Positions 61,401 to 64,000 of a stretch of DNA of 64,000 nt are shown in pieces (position 1 is the first letter of the stretch; every line of letters begins with the position of its first letter). The notes below the pieces were generated by a model. That model was not told the DNA's origin. It did not search any database and was given only the letters and a program-made list of their open reading frames with translations. The DNA is from Tridacna crocea (lineage: Eukaryota; Mollusca; Bivalvia; Cardiida; Cardiidae): NCBI GenBank assembly GCA_943736015.1, contig OX031056.1, positions 66,739,277-66,803,276 on the forward strand, given 5' to 3'. The translations under genes and the position numbers were made by a program.

Positions 61401-63404
61401 ACGAAATCTAAAGAAGTCGTAAAGTGTCGTCTCGGATTAGCCTGCGCGGACTGCGCAGGCTGATTCGAAATGACACTTTACGCAAATGTCCGAATGCCCC
61501 TTTTTGCGTGTTGCAGGCCATATAGTCTAATCTATAATCTGTTGGTGCCAGGACTCAAACTACAGACCCCTATGAGTACTAGCAAAGTGTATCTGCAGAA
61601 GCTTTCAATTTGGAGCAGTCTGAAATTGCTTGGTAATGAGTTTCATTTTGACCAATGTATTATGTAGGCCAGTTTGAATACATGTATTTGAAAATTATTT
61701 CCAGGTAATTTACTTGTCATGGTACTGGCGAAGTGCTGATAAAGAGTTACTTATACATAAACCTTTGTTGAAATGGACAGTCGAGGATGTGGACAGCTGG
61801 CTGACAAACATGGGACCATGGACAGAGTCTTATGTCCACATAGTGAGAGAAAAACAAATTGGTAAGTAATCCAAGATAAACATTTTTGATTGATTGTTTA
61901 GTATTTAACTTTTTTCATTTACATTGTCAGAGTATAAACAAATTGTTAAGTAATCCAGCATAAACTTGGTTATTTTGATTGATTCTTTGGTGTTTAAAAT
62001 TATTTTCAATATCGTTTTGCCGTTATATTGCAGAAGCCAGTTCACCTATCCATGCTTTCCTGGAATTTCTTTTACCAATATTATGTCAATTTTTCTAGCC
62101 CAGTTGCAACCCCCCATTTTTTTTGTGTTTAGCTTTTTCTTTTTTCATCATGATATATGAGTTATTGATGTATGCTGGCAAATAAGCTAAATTACTGCTA
62201 GTAGAGCACTTCAGGCCATCAATGGCCTCTAAAGTTTTTTCACTCAGTGATCTCCACTCTTTCAAGAACAAATTCCATTATATTGCTACTTTTTATTAAT
62301 ATTTTGTCATCTGAAAATATTGTCAGTTTGTATAAGGTTAAATTTTTGTTAATAAATAAAGAGCTTTGAAAGTGGTAATCATATGGATTGTCCGAGTGTT
62401 TTACACCTGGAGTCTATTCTGGAATCCTTGTTTTATTCCTGAACTGGCTCTCCTTAATTTTAGCTCCAAAGGCCAGCATTTTTTTTAATTAATTAGTGAA
62501 TATAACTATGCTGTACTATGTCCATCTGCTTTGATGATTCCGTCTGTCTGTACATTAACCTTTATTTCTGTCATCTCCATAAAAAGTCACAATATTATTA
62601 ACAAACCTTGACTATGGTCAGCATCAGGGTCCGTATTCATCAACCATTCTTAAGAACATTCTTAGTATTACTCTCTAAGGTTTTCCAAATTTTAAAGTAA
62701 CATAACTTCTGATTGGCTAAACCATTTTGATTGGCTAAACCAAATGGTTTAGCCAATCAGATGTTGTGTTACTTTCAGATTTAGAAAATTCTGGAGGATA
62801 AGACAATGAACGCCTTTCAGAATGGTTGGTGGATACAGACCCTGTCATCTCTCTCAGATACATGTTCTTCAGTTGGATAAAGATTTTTCTTTAGCTTTAT
62901 TAACAAGTTCTTGGTATTTTTTAACCCTTTCCCACACAAGCCCTGGTTTTTATGTGTCTGCAGTAAAAGACTTGAAAACAATGTTGGAAAAGGAGAAATT
63001 GCTCGTAACGAGCAATTTCTCCTTTTTCCACAGTGTTTTCTACCCTTTTTGAGAACTTCCTGCCATTTTCTCCAAATGTAAAATTGTTGTCTGCGAACTC
63101 TTTTGGTTTGGAAGAGTCCAAAATTTGTCGTTTGGGAAAGGGTTAAATGTCTTTTACTGGTTCCAATGTAAATTTACCATTAAATTTGTTTGATTTTCAT
63201 TGATTTTTCTCTTACTAGAGTAAGATAATGTTCATCCAACTATATATATTTACAGGGGGTTATTTAGTGCAAGGATTCAATGAAGAGACCCTTGTCAGTA
63301 CACTGAACATCAGAGATCCTCTACACAAACAAGTACTCCTACATAATCTGGATCAAGTAAAAGACCATGGGGTGAAGCTGCCATCAAACTTATGGGAATT
63401 TAAG
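55214..63404 (+). CDS. BFAR: BFAR, bifunctional apoptosis regulator (5' part, 4 exons)
   Basis: Membrane-anchored RING E3 ubiquitin ligase of the endoplasmic reticulum that restrains apoptosis and ER-stress signalling in vertebrates. Seen: four phase-compatible exons giving about 241 residues. In order: C3HC4 RING (residues 19-58), a charged linker, a hydrophobic membrane segment spanning the exon 2/3 junction, and a SAM domain (about residues 160-230). Vertebrate BFAR is about 450 residues with further membrane segments after SAM; these should lie right of the window. Start chosen at the first ATG (55214), 13 bases after an AG acceptor-like site, so a non-coding 5' exon is likely. Introns carry hairpin elements and two pearl-like elements. 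Confidence 0.92.
55442..55503 (-). mobile_element. HP-A left-end fragment
   Basis: TTAACTCTTTATCTGTTTAC and CACACAAGCCTAAGTTTTAA; 11 bases after the donor of BFAR exon 1. Confidence 0.65.
55717..56935 (+). mobile_element. pearl-like element 3 in BFAR intron 1
   Basis: Start TATACGCCCGAAGGGTCGTA and end CCCCTTCGGGTGTATATGCG form inverted ends. CCGTCCGTCCGT tract at 55752. About six units of about 150 bp (CACTGATAGAACACATTATG; AACCATAACTCTGCCAC). The units resemble the complement of those at 7.8-9.4 kb (GCAGTGCAC, AACTCTGCC, GAGTTATTGCCCTTTGTT). Confidence 0.75.
56955..57000 (-). mobile_element. HP-A right-end fragment
   Basis: GTCGATTTGGACAAGCCTAA to TTTGGTAATGAGTTA. Confidence 0.75.
57163..57361 (+). 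CDS. BFAR: BFAR exon 2: linker and first half of membrane segment
   Basis: 199 nt, acceptor TTTGCAG, donor ACG/GTATGT. NLVEKFHCARVKERESETLT, a polar linker, then GIGFCKGVGFALMIIT starting the membrane segment. A hairpin element's TTAA begins at intron position 7, directly after the donor hexamer. Confidence 0.9.
57368..57596 (-). mobile_element. HP-A, complete; touches the BFAR exon 2 donor
   Basis: 229 bp; TTAACCCATTACCACACAAT to GTTAATGGGTTAA. Only GTATGT and a T separate exon 2 from the element. Confidence 0.93.
57620..57681 (+). mobile_element. HP-A right-end fragment
   Basis: AAAAGTCTTCTTTCTGATGG to GTGTAGTAAAGGGTTAA. Confidence 0.65.
57808..58036 (+). mobile_element. HP-A, complete
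   Basis: 229 bp; TTAACTCTTCATCAACCAAC to GTGTGGTAAAGAGTTAA. Confidence 0.92.
58033..60973 (+). mobile_element. HP-A split by pearl-like element 4
   Basis: 58033-58156 ends inside the hairpin (GTGGGAAAAGGAGAAAG); 60894-60973 resumes with TGTTTTCTAAAGCCTTTTC and ends GTGAGGTAAGAGGTTTA. Confidence 0.78.
58157..60893 (+). mobile_element. pearl-like element 4: about fifteen 165-bp units, in BFAR intron 2
   Basis: Ends TAGCTCACCTGAGCACGAAG and CTCAGGTGAGCAATATAGG. Units of about 165 bp repeat CTGAAACTAGAAGGTGCAGG, GGTATGTAGCATCTCCTAGT and GTCAAAACTGGCCCCGCCCC. Sub-types alternate (GAAGGTGCAGGG, GAAGATGCAGGG, GAATATGTAGAG), so blocks of three units were duplicated together. It splits an HP-A element (58033-60973). 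Confidence 0.8.
61121..61642 (-). mobile_element. HP remnants around the TA-flanked MITE
   Basis: Left end TTAACTCTTTTCCAAGCAGC (61121-61190) and right part TATCTGCAGAAGCTTTCAAT (61588-61642) lie either side of 61263-61520. Confidence 0.55.
61263..61520. mobile_element. TA-flanked MITE with nested hairpins
   Basis: Left end TGGCCTTCAACACGC and right end GCGTGTTGCAGGCCA, flanked by TA. The arms continue through GGACATTCGGACATTTGCG. Two inner hairpins share GTGTCGTCTCGGAT and GCCTGCGCGGACTGCGCAGG. Similar sequences are familiar from bivalve DNA. Confidence 0.7.
61705..61861 (+). CDS. BFAR: BFAR exon 3: membrane segment end and first half of SAM
   Basis: 157 nt, acceptor TTCCAG, donor TTG/GTAAGT. 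VIYLSWYWRSADKELLIHKP completes the membrane segment; LLKWTVEDVDSWLTNMGPWT opens SAM, like AKWTAEEVVLWLEQLGPW in vertebrates. Confidence 0.92.
61974..62110 (-). repeat. S1 fragment
   Basis: GGTGTTTAAAATTATTTTCA and TTCACCTATCCATGCTTTCC match S1. Confidence 0.5.
62625..62844. mobile_element. foldback MITE with CAGGGTCCGTATTC ends
   Basis: About 100-bp imperfect arms meet at TTTAGCCAATCAG blocks near 62735. Ends CAGGGTCCGTATTC and GATACAGACCCTG. No clear target duplication. Confidence 0.65.
62921..63146 (-). mobile_element. HP-C, complete
   Basis: TTAACCCTTTCCCACACAAG to TTTGGGAAAGGGTTAA; loop TTGCTCGTAACGAGCAA. Confidence 0.92.
63256..63404 (+). CDS. BFAR: BFAR exon 4: second half of SAM
   Basis: 149 nt, acceptor TTTACAG, donor AAG/GTAACA. 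GYLVQGFNEETLVSTLNIRD then PLHKQVLLHNLDQVKDHGVK and LPSNLWEFK, matching vertebrate ALGVKPPQNLWEYK. Remaining exons lie beyond the window. Confidence 0.93.
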
Positions 63405-63619
63405 GTAACATGTCCGAAATTTATGATTCTTTCAGGTGTATTTTCACCTCTCACCTCTGCTGAAGCATGTAGGAAAAGTAGTCGGTGACTTTGGAAAGAA
63501 AGTTGTGTTAGTACTGGTATGAGAAAGCCAGGAAACACGTGCATCACCAACTGCCATGATATGACCTTAGCTGTTAAAGCGGTGTTAAATCCCAATACAA
63601 CCAACCAACCGAATTTTAT

Positions 63620-63895
63620 GAATAGACATTATGTGATAGATAAATGCCATTTTTAACATTATTTCATCCATATCACTGTGGCTAATGCACCTATCCATGC
63701 TTGCCTGGAGTTACTTTTACAAATATTTAGCACAATATTCTTCCAAAGCCACTGGCTGTTTTCCCACATGACCATTGTTGAAGGAATGATCTGTCGCAAG
63801 AGAGGAATGAATCCTATCAGAATGACTATCATCAATCTGTAGCAATCAACCCCGCAAGGGATTCAAAGAAGCAACTCCCAGGTCTTACATGCTAT
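63620..63895 (-). mobile_element. SINE S1
   Basis: TTTGAATCCCTTGCGGGG (minus, 63860) as B-box region; body shares CCACTGGCTGTTTTCCCACA with 40690. Confidence 0.6.
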
Positions 63896-63932
63896 ATGCA
63901 CTTTTTATGATTAGACAATAAAGTAAAGGAAA

Positions 63933-64000
63933 TTAACCCATTACCACACAATCCCTACTTTTGACGCCCCTGAGAAAGAAGCCTTTAGAAAACATTGTGG
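63933..64000 (-). mobile_element. HP-A, cut by the window edge
   Basis: TTAACCCATTACCACACAAT through GAAAACATTGTGG. Confidence 0.9.

Noticed and set aside
1-64000. CRISPR-like array made of the regularly recurring palindromes
   Set aside because: The copies vary in spacing and orientation, carry TTAA ends, and lie in a eukaryotic intron-bearing region.

Overview
The window is eukaryotic. Its genes are split into short exons with GT...AG borders, long introns and AT-rich repeat-packed spacers. The repeat content (tandem-unit elements ending in short GACG/GACC-type microsatellites, tRNA-derived SINEs, many foldback elements) is what I know from bivalve molluscs. A bivalve, perhaps a heterodont clam or mussel, is my best guess; the species is not determined.

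Two genes are supported exon by exon, with splice phases that join in frame. PARN (poly(A)-specific ribonuclease) runs on the minus strand: fourteen exons between 48175 and 23160 cover the exonuclease core with all four DEDD acidic residues. Its short first exon and its RRM/C-terminal exons were not found. BFAR (bifunctional apoptosis regulator) runs on the plus strand: four exons between 55214 and 63404 encode the RING, the first membrane segment and the SAM domain, and the gene continues past the right edge. The two genes are head to head, as they are in human, with about 7 kb of repeat-filled DNA between the known exons.

The rest is mobile DNA. The dominant feature is a family of about 229-bp elements that begin and end in TTAA, have CCCTTT/CTCTTT-type inverted ends (piggyBac-like) and fold around a roughly 33-bp-arm perfect palindrome. 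I count about one hundred copies and remnants, roughly one per 600 bases, in three subfamilies (called HP-A, HP-B and HP-C here). Chains of copies share a single TTAA. Strand sign for this family is my convention: plus means the end carrying TTGAAAGCATTTGCAGACGA is on the left.

Other mobile DNA: a 528-bp miniature LTR retrotransposon (TRIM) with a tRNA-Pro primer site and Pol III boxes in its LTRs (51261-51788); a MULE-like family with 9-bp target duplications and a ZAD-like zinc finger (four copies); CAGGG-ended hAT-like elements; a 791-bp element with 200-bp inverted repeats and 8-bp duplications between PARN and BFAR; foldback elements; and pearl-like tandem-unit elements at 7.8-9.5, 26.1-26.8, 55.7-56.9 and 58.2-60.9 kb. 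By region: 1-23 kb repeats only; 23-48 kb PARN exons in repeat-filled introns; 48-55 kb nested elements in the divergent intergenic region; 55-64 kb BFAR.
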